Assembly (NCBI GenBank): GCA_025055595.1
Contig: JANWWU010000062.1
Location: 1 to 38,589, forward strand
DNA length: 38,589 nt
Origin: Planctomycetota bacterium
Lineage (GTDB): Bacteria; Planctomycetota; UBA11346
Reading direction: 5' to 3'
Shown here: one piece after another, positions 30,034 to 38,589 of the stretch
Position numbering within the stretch: the stretch's first letter is position 1
How the letters are laid out: every line of letters begins with the position of its first letter
Program-made: the position numbers and the translations under genes
The notes under the pieces: generated by a model
The model's database searches: none
Told to the model about the DNA's origin: nothing
The model's input: the letters and a program-made list of their open reading frames with translations, nothing else

Positions 30034-31365
30034 TCAGCGCAGCCCGCGGTCGTAGAGGTACTGGTTGACGATGTTCTCGAACAGCTCCTCGCGGCCGCTG
30101 CGGCGCTTCGGCTCGCCTTCCTTGATCGCGTACAGCTCCGCCTCCTCGAGCGTCACCTGGCCCTTCAGGACCTTGCTGCCGAAGTCCTTCTTCCAGCCGG
30201 CATAGCGCTCGGCCAGCCACTTCGCGCGCAGGCCGTCCTTGCGCATGCGGTCGGCGATGATCAGCGCGCGCGCGAAGGTGTCCATCGCCCCGATGTGCGC
30301 GTAGAAGAGGTCCTCGAGGTCGAAGGAGCCGCGGCGCACCTTGGCGTCGAAGTTCAGGCCGCCGTACTTCAGGCCGCCCTGGTCGAGGATGATGTGCATC
30401 GCCCACACCGCGTCCTCGAGCACCGTCGGGAACTGGTCGGTGTCCCAGCCGAGCAGCGGGTTGCCGCGGTTGATGTCGAGGCTGCCGAGGCGCCCGGCCT
30501 GGCTCGCGACCATCAGCTCGTGGGCGAAGCTGTGGCCGGCGAGCGTCGCATGGTTGTTCTCGATGTTGAGGTCGACGAAGTCGATGTTGTAGCGGCTGAG
30601 GAAGCCGAGGACGGTCGCCGCGTCGTAGTCGTACTGATGGGTGCTCGGCTCCTTGGGCTTCGGCTCGATGAAGAAGCGCCCCTTGAAGCCGATCTTCTGC
30701 GCGTACTCGTGGGCCATGAACAGGAAGCGCGCGAACTGGTCGGCCTCCTGCTTCATGTCGGTGTTGTAGAGCATGCTGTAGCCCTCGCGGCCGCCCCAGA
30801 AGACGTAGCCGGTGCCGCCGAGCTCGACGGTCGCATCGAGCGCGCGCCGCACCTGGGCGCAGGCGTGCGCGAAGACCAGCGGATCGGGGCTGGTCGCGGC
30901 GCCGTGCGCGTAGCGCGGATGGCTGAAGAGGTTGGCGGTGCCCCACAGCAGGCGCACGCCCGTCTCCTTCTGCAGCTTCTTGGCGTGCTGCACCAGCGCT
31001 TCGAGGTTGGCGTTGCTCTCGCTGACCGTCGCGCCCTCGGGCGCGATGTCGCGGTCGTGGAAGCACCAGAACGGGACGCCGAGCTTGCGGAAGAACTCGA
31101 AGGCCGCATCCATCGTGTCGCGCGCGCGCTGCAGCGGATCGCTGGCGGCGTTCCACGGCCGCTCATGGGCCGGGCCGCCGAAGGGATCGGCGCCCGTGCC
31201 CTTGAAGGTGTGCCAGTAGCAGACCGCGAAGCGCAGGTGCTGCTCCATCGTTTTGCCGGCGATCTTGCGCTTGGCGTCGTACCACTTGAAGGCCATCGGG
31301 TTGTCGGAGTCGGGGCCCTCGTAGGGCACGGGCTTGGTCAGGAATGGGAAGAAGCGGTCGCTCAT
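30034..31365 (-). CDS. xylA: Xylose isomerase
   Basis: 'WNAASDPLQRARDTMDAAFEFFRKLGVPFWCFHDRDIAPEG', 'YVFWGGREGYSMLYNTDM', 'GFKGRFFIEPKPKEPSTHQYDYDAATVLGFL'. Confidence 0.98.
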   Translation of the reverse strand: MSDRFFPFLTKPVPYEGPDSDNPMAFKWYDAKRKIAGKTMEQHLRFAVCYWHTFKGTGADPFGGPAHERPWNAASDPLQRARDTMDAAFEFFRKLGVPFWCFHDRDIAPEGATVSESNANLEALVQHAKKLQKETGVRLLWGTANLFSHPRYAHGAATSPDPLVFAHACAQVRRALDATVELGGTGYVFWGGREGYSMLYNTDMKQEADQFARFLFMAHEYAQKIGFKGRFFIEPKPKEPSTHQYDYDAATVLGFLSRYNIDFVDLNIENNHATLAGHSFAHELMVASQAGRLGSLDINRGNPLLGWDTDQFPTVLEDAVWAMHIILDQGGLKYGGLNFDAKVRRGSFDLEDLFYAHIGAMDTFARALIIADRMRKDGLRAKWLAERYAGWKKDFGSKVLKGQVTLEEAELYAIKEGEPKRRSGREELFENIVNQYLYDRGLR

Positions 31366-31410
31366 GGCATACCTCGGCTGATAAGCCAAGCAATCTATGC
31401 CGCGGGAGCG

Positions 31411-31427
31411 GCTCGCCAGCGGCGAGC
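31411..31427. repeat. Hairpin in the divergent xylA/hisC intergenic region
   Basis: GCTCGCC-agc-GGCGAGC, perfect 7-bp stem with a 3-nt loop. Confidence 0.55.
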
Positions 31428-31472
31428 GGCCCGCCGGCATCGCCGTGTGGCAATCAGCAGGCGGCGCCGGCC

Positions 31473-31499
31473 TTGGCGCCCTGCGCTCGCCGTTAGGGT
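31473..31499 (+). promoter_or_regulatory. Candidate leaderless promoter of hisC-dxr-nadK
   Basis: TTGGCG-N15-TAGGGT, then 6 nt to the GTG at 31506. Confidence 0.42.
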
Positions 31500-31505
31500 G
31501 AGCGC

Positions 31506-32570
31506 GTGTCCGAACCTCCGCGCCCCGCACCGCGCCAGGTGCGCCCGGCGATCCGCGCGATGCGCGGCTATACGCCCGGCGAGCAGGCGATCGACTGCGT
31601 CAAGCTCAACACCAACGAGAGCGCCTGGCCGCCGAGCCCGCGCGTGCACGAGGTGCTGCGTGCGGTCGCCGACGATCACCTGCGGCTCTATCCCGACCCG
31701 CGCGCCGAGCGCCTGCGCGCCGCCGCCGCCGAGGTCTTCGGCGTTCCGGCAGAGGCGATCCTCGCCGGCAACGGCAGCGACGACTGCCTGACCATCCTCT
31801 TTCGCACGCTGCTCGACCCCGGCGACCGCGTCGCCTGCCCCTGGCCGACCTACGGCCTGTACGATGAGCTGGCGGCGATCCAGGGCGTCGCCATCGAGCA
31901 TGTCGACTGGGCGCGCGACTGGCGGCTGCCGAGCGTCCTGCCGCGCCTCGGCGCCAAGCTGCTGATCCTCGCCAACCCCAACAACCCCTCGGGCACGGTG
32001 GTGCCGGTCGCGGAGCTGCGGCGGCTCGCCGACGCCCACGACGGGATCCTGGCGGTCGACGAGGCCTATGTCGACTTCTGCCCCGGGGCCTCGCTGCTGC
32101 CCTGCCTGGCCGCGCACCCCAACCTGGTCGTCCTGCGCTCGTTCTCGAAGAGCTACGCGCTGGCCGGCGCCCGCCTCGGCCTGATGTTCGCGGCGCCGGC
32201 CTTGATCGAGCAGTGCATGAAGGTCAAGGACAGCTACAATGTCAACCGCCTGACGCAGGAGCTCGGTCTGGCCGCGCTCGCCGACCGCGAGCACCACCGC
32301 CAGCTGGTCGAGCGCACGCTCGCCGAGCGCGCGCGCCTGGAGCGCGAGCTCGCCGCCTTCGGCTGGCAGTGGCCGGAAAGCGGCGCCAACTTCCTGTTCT
32401 GCCGCGTCGGCGAGCATGCCGGCGAGCTCTATCGCGCGCTCAAGGCCCGCGGCATCCTCGTGCGCTGGTGGGATCGCCCGCAGCTGCGCGAGCACCTGCG
32501 GATCAGCGTCGGCACCCCGGCGCAGAGCGATCGCCTGCTCGCCGCCCTGCGCGCCCTGCTCGCGCCATGA
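31506..32570 (+). CDS. hisC: Histidinol-phosphate aminotransferase
   Basis: 'KLNTNESAWPPSP', 'LAGNGSDDCLTILFRTLL', 'NPNNPSGTVVP', 'VDEAYVDFC', 'VLRSFSKSYALAGARLGLMFA'. GTG start. Confidence 0.92.
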   Translation: MSEPPRPAPRQVRPAIRAMRGYTPGEQAIDCVKLNTNESAWPPSPRVHEVLRAVADDHLRLYPDPRAERLRAAAAEVFGVPAEAILAGNGSDDCLTILFRTLLDPGDRVACPWPTYGLYDELAAIQGVAIEHVDWARDWRLPSVLPRLGAKLLILANPNNPSGTVVPVAELRRLADAHDGILAVDEAYVDFCPGASLLPCLAAHPNLVVLRSFSKSYALAGARLGLMFAAPALIEQCMKVKDSYNVNRLTQELGLAALADREHHRQLVERTLAERARLERELAAFGWQWPESGANFLFCRVGEHAGELYRALKARGILVRWWDRPQLREHLRISVGTPAQSDRLLAALRALLAP

Positions 32571-33709
32571 GCGAGGTCGTCCCCGTTCCCGCGTTGTGCA
32601 TCCTCGGCGCCACCGGCTCGATCGGCGCCTCGACGCTCGATGTCGCGCAGCGCCTCGGGCTCCCGGTGTACGCCGTCACCGCCCATCGCCGGGTCGCGGA
32701 GCTGGCGGCCTGCGCGGTGCGCGCCGGGGCGCGGCTGGCGGTGATCGGCGATCCCGCGCTCTGGCCCGAGCTGCGGCGCGCCCTGGCCGGCAGCGGGGTC
32801 GCCGCCGCCGCCGGGCCGCAGGCGCTCTGCGAGGCCGCGACCGCCCCCGAGGTCGGCGCGGTGGTCGCCGCGATCGTCGGCGCCGCCGGCCTGGCGCCGA
32901 CGATCGCCGCCGCGCGCGCCGGCAAGCGCCTGTGCATCGCCAACAAGGAGCCGCTGGTGATGGCCGGGCCGCTGGTGCTCGCCGCGGCGCGCGCCGGCGG
33001 GGCGCAGATCGTGCCGGTCGACTCCGAACACTCGGCGATCTTCCAGTGCCTGGAAGGGCATCGCGTCGAGGAGGTCGCCGAGCTGATCCTGACCGCGAGC
33101 GGCGGCCCCTTCCGCACGGTCCGCGACCTGTCGGCGGTCACCGTCGAGCAGGCGCTCGTCCACCCGACCTGGAGCATGGGGCCGAAGATCACGATCGATT
33201 CGGCGACGCTGATGAACAAGTCGCTCGAGGTCATCGAGGCCCAGGTCCTGTTCGGCGTGCCGGCCGAGCGGGTGCGCGTGCTGATCCATCCGCAGAGCAT
33301 CGTCCACAGCATGGTCGCCTTCCGCGACGGCTCGGTGCTGGCGCAGCTCGGGCTGCCCGACATGCGCACGCCGATCCAGTACGCGCTGACCTGGCCGCGG
33401 CATCGCCCCGGCCCGGTGCCGGCCCCGGACTTCGCCCGCCTCGGGGCCCTGACCTTCGAAGAGCCCGACCGCCGCCGCTTCCCCTCGCTCGACCTCGCCT
33501 ACGAGGCGGCGCGCCGCGGCGGCCTGGCGCCGGCGGTGCTCAATGCCGCCAACGAGGTCGCGGTCGCCGCCTTCCTCGCCGGCCGCGTGCGCTTCCTCGA
33601 CATCTTCGCGATCGTCGAGCGCGCGCTGCGCGAGCTCGACGATGTCGCCGAGCCGAGCCTCGAGGACATTCTCGCCGCCGACGCCGCGACCCGGGCGCGC
33701 TATGCCTAG
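32567..33709 (+). CDS. dxr: 1-deoxy-D-xylulose 5-phosphate reductoisomerase
   Basis: 'ILGATGSIGASTLDVAQRL', 'IANKEPLVMAGPLV', 'VPVDSEHSAIFQCLEG', 'LTASGGPFR', 'HPTWSMGPKITIDSATLMNKSLEVIEA'. ATGA overlap with hisC. Confidence 0.98.
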   Translation: MSEVVPVPALCILGATGSIGASTLDVAQRLGLPVYAVTAHRRVAELAACAVRAGARLAVIGDPALWPELRRALAGSGVAAAAGPQALCEAATAPEVGAVVAAIVGAAGLAPTIAAARAGKRLCIANKEPLVMAGPLVLAAARAGGAQIVPVDSEHSAIFQCLEGHRVEEVAELILTASGGPFRTVRDLSAVTVEQALVHPTWSMGPKITIDSATLMNKSLEVIEAQVLFGVPAERVRVLIHPQSIVHSMVAFRDGSVLAQLGLPDMRTPIQYALTWPRHRPGPVPAPDFARLGALTFEEPDRRRFPSLDLAYEAARRGGLAPAVLNAANEVAVAAFLAGRVRFLDIFAIVERALRELDDVAEPSLEDILAADAATRARYA

Positions 33710-34550
33710 CCTCCTCTTCGTCCCCAAGGTGCCGCTCTACGAGCGGCTGAGCCCGGAGGCGATCGCCCGCCTCGATGCGACGGGAGCGATGCAGCGCGCG
33801 CAGCTCGTCGCCTCCGCCGAGCGGCAGCGGCGCGCGATCGATGCCGTCCGCGCCGCGCTGCTCGCCAGCGGCTGCGCGGTGCGCGAGCGGCGCATCGACG
33901 AGCTGCAGCCCGCCGACGCCGCGGGCATCGATCTCGTCGTCACCGCCGGCGGCGACGGCACGGTGTTCAGCGCGCACGCCCTGCTCGGCGATGTCCCCTT
34001 CCTCACCATCAACTCCGATCCCGAGGGCTCCTTCGGCCACTACACGCGCCTGACGGCGGACGGCGTCGGCGACCTGCTCGCCGCCTGGCTCGCCGGCCGC
34101 GCGCGCTGCGAGGAGCTGCCGCGCCTCGAGTGCCGGATCGGCGCGCGCAGCGTCCGCTTCCTCAACGACGCGCTGTTCACCAACCGCAACCCGGCGGCGA
34201 TGAGCCGCTATCGCCTCGACGACGGCGAGCGCTGCGAGCGCCAGCGCAGCTCCGGGGTGTGGGTGGCGACCGCCGCCGGCTCGACCGGCGGCATCCACTC
34301 GGCCGGCCTCGAGCCGCTCGCCGAGCGCGTGCCGGCCCTGCTCTTCAAGGTCCGCGAGCCCTTCCACGCCTTCGGCCGCCTGCAGGTGCTCGAAGGCCGC
34401 CAGGTGCCGCCGCGCGGCCTCGTCCTCACCGCCGTCGTGCCGGGGATGGCGGTCTACATCGATGGCCCGAACATCACGCTGCCGCTGGAGCCCGGCGAGT
34501 CCGCGGAGTTTCGCGCCGCCGCCACCCCGCTGCGCCTGCTCGTCCCCTGA
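33702..34550 (+). CDS. nadK: NAD kinase
   Basis: 'LVVTAGGDGTVFSAHALLG', 'INSDPEGSFGHYTRLT', 'FLNDALFTNRNPAAMSRY', 'VATAAGSTGGIHSAGL'. Confidence 0.88.
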   Translation: MPSLLFVPKVPLYERLSPEAIARLDATGAMQRAQLVASAERQRRAIDAVRAALLASGCAVRERRIDELQPADAAGIDLVVTAGGDGTVFSAHALLGDVPFLTINSDPEGSFGHYTRLTADGVGDLLAAWLAGRARCEELPRLECRIGARSVRFLNDALFTNRNPAAMSRYRLDDGERCERQRSSGVWVATAAGSTGGIHSAGLEPLAERVPALLFKVREPFHAFGRLQVLEGRQVPPRGLVLTAVVPGMAVYIDGPNITLPLEPGESAEFRAAATPLRLLVP

Positions 34551-34552
34551 CG

Positions 34553-34580
34553 TTGGACTGCCTGCGCGCACCGTCAGCAT
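34553..34580 (+). promoter_or_regulatory. Candidate leaderless promoter of the GH3 gene
   Basis: TTGGAC-N16-CAGCAT, then 6 nt to the ATG at 34587. Confidence 0.42.
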
Positions 34581-34586
34581 CGCCGC

Positions 34587-36122
34587 ATGCTCGCCGGCTT
34601 CCTCGCCCGCCTCGCCCTGCCCTGGCTGCGCGGCTACGACCGCCCGACGCCGACGCCGGCGGCGATGCGCGCGGCGCAGGACCGCATCCGCGCCCGCCTG
34701 GTCGCCGAGCTCGCGCCGCTGCCGGTCGGCCGGGCGCGCGGCCTCGATCGCCTGCCGCTCGACGAGCGGCTGCCCGAGGCCTTCCGCCGCGAGGTCCCGC
34801 TCGCCACCTACGCCGACTACCTGCCGCTGCTCGAGCGCGCGGCGCGCGGCGAGGCCGATGTCCTCTTTCCCGGCAAGCCGGTGGCGCTGGCGATCACCAG
34901 CGGCACGACGAGCGCCGGCCAGGCCGGCGAGCGCTTCATCCCGCAGTCGCCGGCCCTGCTCGAGCATCACCGCGCCGGCGCCGCCGTCGCCTTCACCCGC
35001 CTCGTCGATTGGGTCGGCGCCGACCGCCTGCTGACCGGCCGCCTGCTGCTGATGGGCGGCTCCACCGATCTCAAGCGCAACGCCTTCGGCGTGCCCTACG
35101 GCGATCTCTCCGGCATCGTCGTCTCGCTGATCCCCCGCCTGCTGTGGTCGCTCTACGAGCCGGGCCGCGAGATCGCGCTGATGAGCGACTGGGAAGCCAA
35201 GCTGGCGGCGATGAGCCGGCGCGTCGCCCGCGCCGACCTGCGCCTGGCCAGCGGCATCGGCTCCTGGATGCTCGCGCTCTTCGCCGCGGTGTGCCGCGAG
35301 CGCGGCGTCGAACGGGTCCGCGATGCCTGGCCGCGGCTGGCCGCCGTCGTCCACGGCGGGCACGCGATGGAGCCGCTGATCCCGCAGTTCCAGCACCACC
35401 TGCCGAGCGACGTCTGGATGCAGGAGGTGTATCCGGCGAGCGAGGCCTTCATCGCCGTCGGCTGCAAGCCCTGGCGGCTCGGCGATGGTCGGCCCGCTGC
35501 CCTCGAGCTGCTCTGCGACCACGGCGTCCTGCTCGAGTTCTGCCCCGACAGCGATCCCCGCCCCGAGGCCTGCGTCGGGCCCGAGGCCCTGGAGCCCGGC
35601 GGCGTCTACCGCGTGATCCTGACCACGCCCGGCGGCCTGATCCGCTGGCAGATCGGCGACCTCGTGCGCGCCGAGGCTCCCGGCCTGGTGCGCTTCGCCG
35701 GCCGCATCAAGACGCGGCTCAGCCTCTTCGGCGAGCATGTCGAGGGCGATCTGCTGGCGCAGGCCCTCGCCGTCGCCTGCGCCGCGACCGGCGCGCGCAT
35801 CCGCCACAGCCATGTCGCGCCGGTGCTGCCGAGCGCCAGCGAGGGCCGCGGCGCCCACGAGTGGCTCGTACAGCCCGAGCCCGACGCCCCGCCCTTCGAT
35901 GTCGCGGCCTTCGCCGAGGCCATCGATCGGCACCTGCGCGCGCACAGCGCCGACTACGACGCCCACCGCGTCGCCCAGCTCGCCGCCCCGCGGATCACCG
36001 TCCTGCCCGATGGCGCGATCGAGCGCTGGCTGGCGAGCAAAGGCAAGCTCGGCGGCCAGCACAAGGTGCCGCAGGCCTGGGAAGACCGCACGATCGCCGA
36101 GCAGATCCTCGCTGCCCGTTGA
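34587..36122 (+). CDS. GH3-family (auxin-responsive GH3-like) acyl-adenylating/amido synthetase homologue
   Basis: 'VALAITSGTTSAGQAGERFIPQS' (GH3 motif I), 'MQEVYPASEAFIAV' (motif II), 'LIRWQIGDLVRAE' (YRxGD-like motif III), 'LSLFGEHVEGD'. Confidence 0.9.
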   Translation: MLAGFLARLALPWLRGYDRPTPTPAAMRAAQDRIRARLVAELAPLPVGRARGLDRLPLDERLPEAFRREVPLATYADYLPLLERAARGEADVLFPGKPVALAITSGTTSAGQAGERFIPQSPALLEHHRAGAAVAFTRLVDWVGADRLLTGRLLLMGGSTDLKRNAFGVPYGDLSGIVVSLIPRLLWSLYEPGREIALMSDWEAKLAAMSRRVARADLRLASGIGSWMLALFAAVCRERGVERVRDAWPRLAAVVHGGHAMEPLIPQFQHHLPSDVWMQEVYPASEAFIAVGCKPWRLGDGRPAALELLCDHGVLLEFCPDSDPRPEACVGPEALEPGGVYRVILTTPGGLIRWQIGDLVRAEAPGLVRFAGRIKTRLSLFGEHVEGDLLAQALAVACAATGARIRHSHVAPVLPSASEGRGAHEWLVQPEPDAPPFDVAAFAEAIDRHLRAHSADYDAHRVAQLAAPRITVLPDGAIERWLASKGKLGGQHKVPQAWEDRTIAEQILAAR

Positions 36123-36141
36123 CGGGCGTCCGGCCGCAAGC

Positions 36142-36168
36142 TTGGCCCCGCGCCCCGTCGCGCAGCAT
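36142..36168 (+). promoter_or_regulatory. Candidate leaderless promoter of zwf
   Basis: TTGGCC-N15-CAGCAT, then 6 nt to the ATG at 36175. Confidence 0.42.
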
Positions 36169-36174
36169 GCGCGC

Positions 36175-37596
36175 ATGCCCAGCCCGCAGCCCGCGCAAGT
36201 CGTCATCCTCGGCGCCTCCGGCGATCTCACGGCGCGCAAGCTGATCCCGGCCCTCGCCGCCGCCTTTCGGCAGGGGCACCTGCACCCCGCCACCCAGGTG
36301 ATCGGCGTCGCCCGCCGGCCCTGGGACGACGACGGCTTCCGCGAGCATCTGCGATGCGCGGTGCCGTCGCTCGGCGACGAGTTCCTGGCCCGCACCCGCT
36401 ATGTGCTGACCCACCTCGAAAGCGCCGAGGAGTACCGCGCGCTCGCCGCCCGCCTCGACGCTTTGGCCGACGCCGCGCCCGCCCACCGCGTCTATTACCT
36501 GGCGATCAAGCCCGAGCTGTTCCTGCCGACGCTGCGCGGCCTGCACGGCGCCGGCCTGCTGCAGCAAGCGGTGGACGGACCGCGCCGCTGCGTCGTCATC
36601 GAGAAGCCCTTCGGCAGCGACCTGGCGAGCGCCCTCGCGCTCAACCATGCCTTGCGCGAGCTGCTCGATGAGTCGCAGATCTTCCGCATCGATCACTACC
36701 TCGGCAAGGAGACCGTGCAGAATCTGCTCGTGCTGCGCTTCCGCAACGCGCTCTTCGAGCCGCTGTGGAACCAGAAATACATCGAGCTCGTGCAGATCAC
36801 GGTCGCCGAGACCATCGGCGTCGAGGGCCGCGGCGCCTTCTACGACGGCACCGGCGCGGTCCGCGACATCCTGCAGAACCACCTGCTGCAGATCCTCGCC
36901 CTGATCGCGATGGAGCCGCCGGCCTCGCTCGCCGCCGACGACATCCGCGACGAGAAGGTGAAAGTGCTACGCGCGCTGCGCGGCTTCGCCGCCCTCGACC
37001 CCCGCCGCCACATCGTGCGCGGCCAATATGCCGGTTATCGCCGCGAGGCGGGCGTCGACCCGCAGAGCGAGACCGAGTCCTTCATCGCCGTGCGCACCTA
37101 TATCGACACCTGGCGCTGGGGCGGCGTGCCCTTCCTGCTGCGCACCGGCAAGGCCTTGGCCAAGCGCTTCACCAGCGTGCGCCTGCAGCTGCGGATGCCG
37201 CCGCATGCGCTGTTCGGCGCTCCCGAGGAATGCCATCTGCGGCCCAACGCGCTGACCCTGCGCATCCAGCCCAACGACGGCGTCGAGCTCGACTTCGATG
37301 TCAAGGAGCCGGGCCCCGGGCTGGTGATCAAGCCCGCCAAGCTCGATTTCGACTACGCCGCGCGCTTCGGCCGTGCCTTGCCCGACGCCTACGAGCGCCT
37401 GCTCGTCGATGTCCTCCACGGCGACCAGTCGCTGTTCATCCGCAGCGACGAGATCGAGCACAGCTGGCGATGGATTGACAGCCTGCGCAACGCTATGCGC
37501 GACACGCCCTTGTATCTCTACGAGCGCGGCTCCTGGGGCCCCTTTGCCAGCGATGACTTGTTCGGCCCTTGCGAAGGCCGCTGGTGGTGCGGCTGA
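36175..37596 (+). CDS. zwf: Glucose-6-phosphate 1-dehydrogenase
   Basis: 'VVILGASGDLTARKLIPAL', 'VVIEKPFGSDLASALALN', 'IFRIDHYLGKETVQNLLVLRFRNALFEPLWN', 'VPFLLRTGKALAKR'. Confidence 0.98.
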   Translation: MPSPQPAQVVILGASGDLTARKLIPALAAAFRQGHLHPATQVIGVARRPWDDDGFREHLRCAVPSLGDEFLARTRYVLTHLESAEEYRALAARLDALADAAPAHRVYYLAIKPELFLPTLRGLHGAGLLQQAVDGPRRCVVIEKPFGSDLASALALNHALRELLDESQIFRIDHYLGKETVQNLLVLRFRNALFEPLWNQKYIELVQITVAETIGVEGRGAFYDGTGAVRDILQNHLLQILALIAMEPPASLAADDIRDEKVKVLRALRGFAALDPRRHIVRGQYAGYRREAGVDPQSETESFIAVRTYIDTWRWGGVPFLLRTGKALAKRFTSVRLQLRMPPHALFGAPEECHLRPNALTLRIQPNDGVELDFDVKEPGPGLVIKPAKLDFDYAARFGRALPDAYERLLVDVLHGDQSLFIRSDEIEHSWRWIDSLRNAMRDTPLYLYERGSWGPFASDDLFGPCEGRWWCG

Positions 37597-37717
37597 AGCG
37601 CGCGGCGCGTATGCAACGCGGCGCGGCTGTATGACTCTCGGCCGTGCGTCGAGCATGCTACGCGCTGGCGTCTTCGGCGCAGGGCCCCAACCTCCGCTGA
37701 AACGAGAGGGGTATGCC

Positions 37718-38589
37718 ATGCTCGCTCGCCCATCTGTCGCTCTGCGTCTCGCTGGTGTCGCCATCGCTGCCAACATCTGCCTGCACGCGCTCGATGTGCC
37801 GATCGACGATCCGGTGCAGTATGCCTTTAACCCGGATCTCGGCTACGACACTGTGCGGCCCAAGCAGTGGATTCCCGACGAGACCGACTTCTTCCACAAG
37901 TACACGGTGATCAAGCCCGGCGGCACCTCGCCGATGATCAAGAATCCCGTCACGCAGGCGATGTACCCGATCACCAACACCGACAGCACGGCGCTGATGG
38001 TCGACTGCCGCGAGAAGGGCTGGATGGGCAGCATCAGCTACATGCTCGAGTACCCGCAGCCGGTCAACCGCATCCAGATCACCTTCGATGGCAAGTGGGA
38101 TGTTTACGACGCGAACTGGGTGGGCTGGGACGGCGTCCACAACGACATGTACCTCTACAAGGACGGCGTGATCGTTGGCGAGCAGTACGGCTACAACATC
38201 ACGACCGCGCAGTGGGGCGGGCCGAACTACGGGACCAAGGACGCGAGCAACAACGTCGTGTGGCAGAGCTTCAACAAGGAGTTCACTGGGCTGTCGAACT
38301 TGGGCGCCAAGATCGTGCGGCTGCGCATGCTGTACTTCGTGACGGCCTCTGGCCGCGGGTGGCTGAAGAACCTCAAGGTTGAAGCCTGGAATGCGCAGAA
38401 TCAGAAGATGACGCCGCTGTCGCACGGCTCGCTGGCGCCGCCGACCGACACGACGGGGTGGTGGCAGTTTGCGGGCAGCTTGCTGACGGATGATCCGAGC
38501 CGCTTCCAGGCCGTCGATGGCTCGCTGCTGTTGTCGGCGCCGGCCAACAAGCGGGTGATCGTGCAGAACGGACGGCTCGTGTTCCAGGA
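37718..38589 (+). CDS. Putative exported protein, partial (runs off the right edge); function unknown
   Basis: ATG 37718 with gagagg about 10 nt upstream; frame open to the window end with no stop, about 290 codons. Begins MLARPSVALRLAGVAIAANICLHALDVPIDDPVQYAFNPDLGYDTVRPKQWIPDETDFFHKYTVIKPGG and continues with a W/Y/N-rich beta-type sequence ('WDVYDANWVGWDGVHNDMYLYKDG'). Missing from the supplied ORF track. Confidence 0.8.
   Translation, partial: MLARPSVALRLAGVAIAANICLHALDVPIDDPVQYAFNPDLGYDTVRPKQWIPDETDFFHKYTVIKPGGTSPMIKNPVTQAMYPITNTDSTALMVDCREKGWMGSISYMLEYPQPVNRIQITFDGKWDVYDANWVGWDGVHNDMYLYKDGVIVGEQYGYNITTAQWGGPNYGTKDASNNVVWQSFNKEFTGLSNLGAKIVRLRMLYFVTASGRGWLKNLKVEAWNAQNQKMTPLSHGSLAPPTDTTGWWQFAGSLLTDDPSRFQAVDGSLLLSAPANKRVIVQNGRLVFQ

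Noticed and set aside
33540-36395. 951-aa minus-strand ORF
   Set aside because: Antisense to dxr, nadK, GH3 and zwf; no domain and biased composition.
37597-37717. Possible intrinsic terminator after zwf (two copies of gcggcgcg)
   Set aside because: The copies are direct, not inverted, and no T-tract follows.
37713-37910. 65-aa ORF from ATG 37713
   Set aside because: Overlaps the longer open frame from 37718, which has a signal-like N-terminus and protein-like composition.

Overview
This is a 38.6-kb, very GC-rich, densely packed bacterial chromosomal window. Three Ser/Thr kinases, a bacterial GH3 protein and the overall gene mix are compatible with Planctomycetota or a similar lineage, but that placement is only a guess. 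I support 34 protein-coding genes and saw no rRNA, tRNA, CRISPR array or transposase. In order: a left-truncated Card1/Can2 (DUF1887)-like PD-(D/E)XK nuclease; VKOR-thioredoxin fusion and SixA phosphatase; argG; AspT/YidE-type transporter; AAA-ATPase-like/PD-(D/E)XK protein; a polyamine block (carboxynorspermidine dehydrogenase, speA, aguA, aguB, MFS); PfkB kinase; dnaA; lepA; STPK; HU/IHF; exported hypothetical; PTS EIIA; thioesterase; YqiA-like esterase; pyrE; prepilin peptidase; STPK; gcvH; ispF; lgt; STPK; xylA; hisC; dxr; nadK; GH3; zwf; and an exported protein running off the right edge, which is absent from the ORF track because it has no stop in the window. The most interesting signals are genome-scale. 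(1) A recurrent -10-like hexamer sits 5-7 nt before the start codon of about 11 genes, suggesting widespread leaderless transcription and including dnaA, zwf, GH3 and hisC. (2) All six convergent gene junctions overlap or abut (-32 to +6 bp), leaving no room for terminators. (3) ACGT appears to be avoided across codon boundaries (NAT|GTN strongly favoured over NAC|GTN) on both strands. All calls come from reading the sequence; no database search was run.
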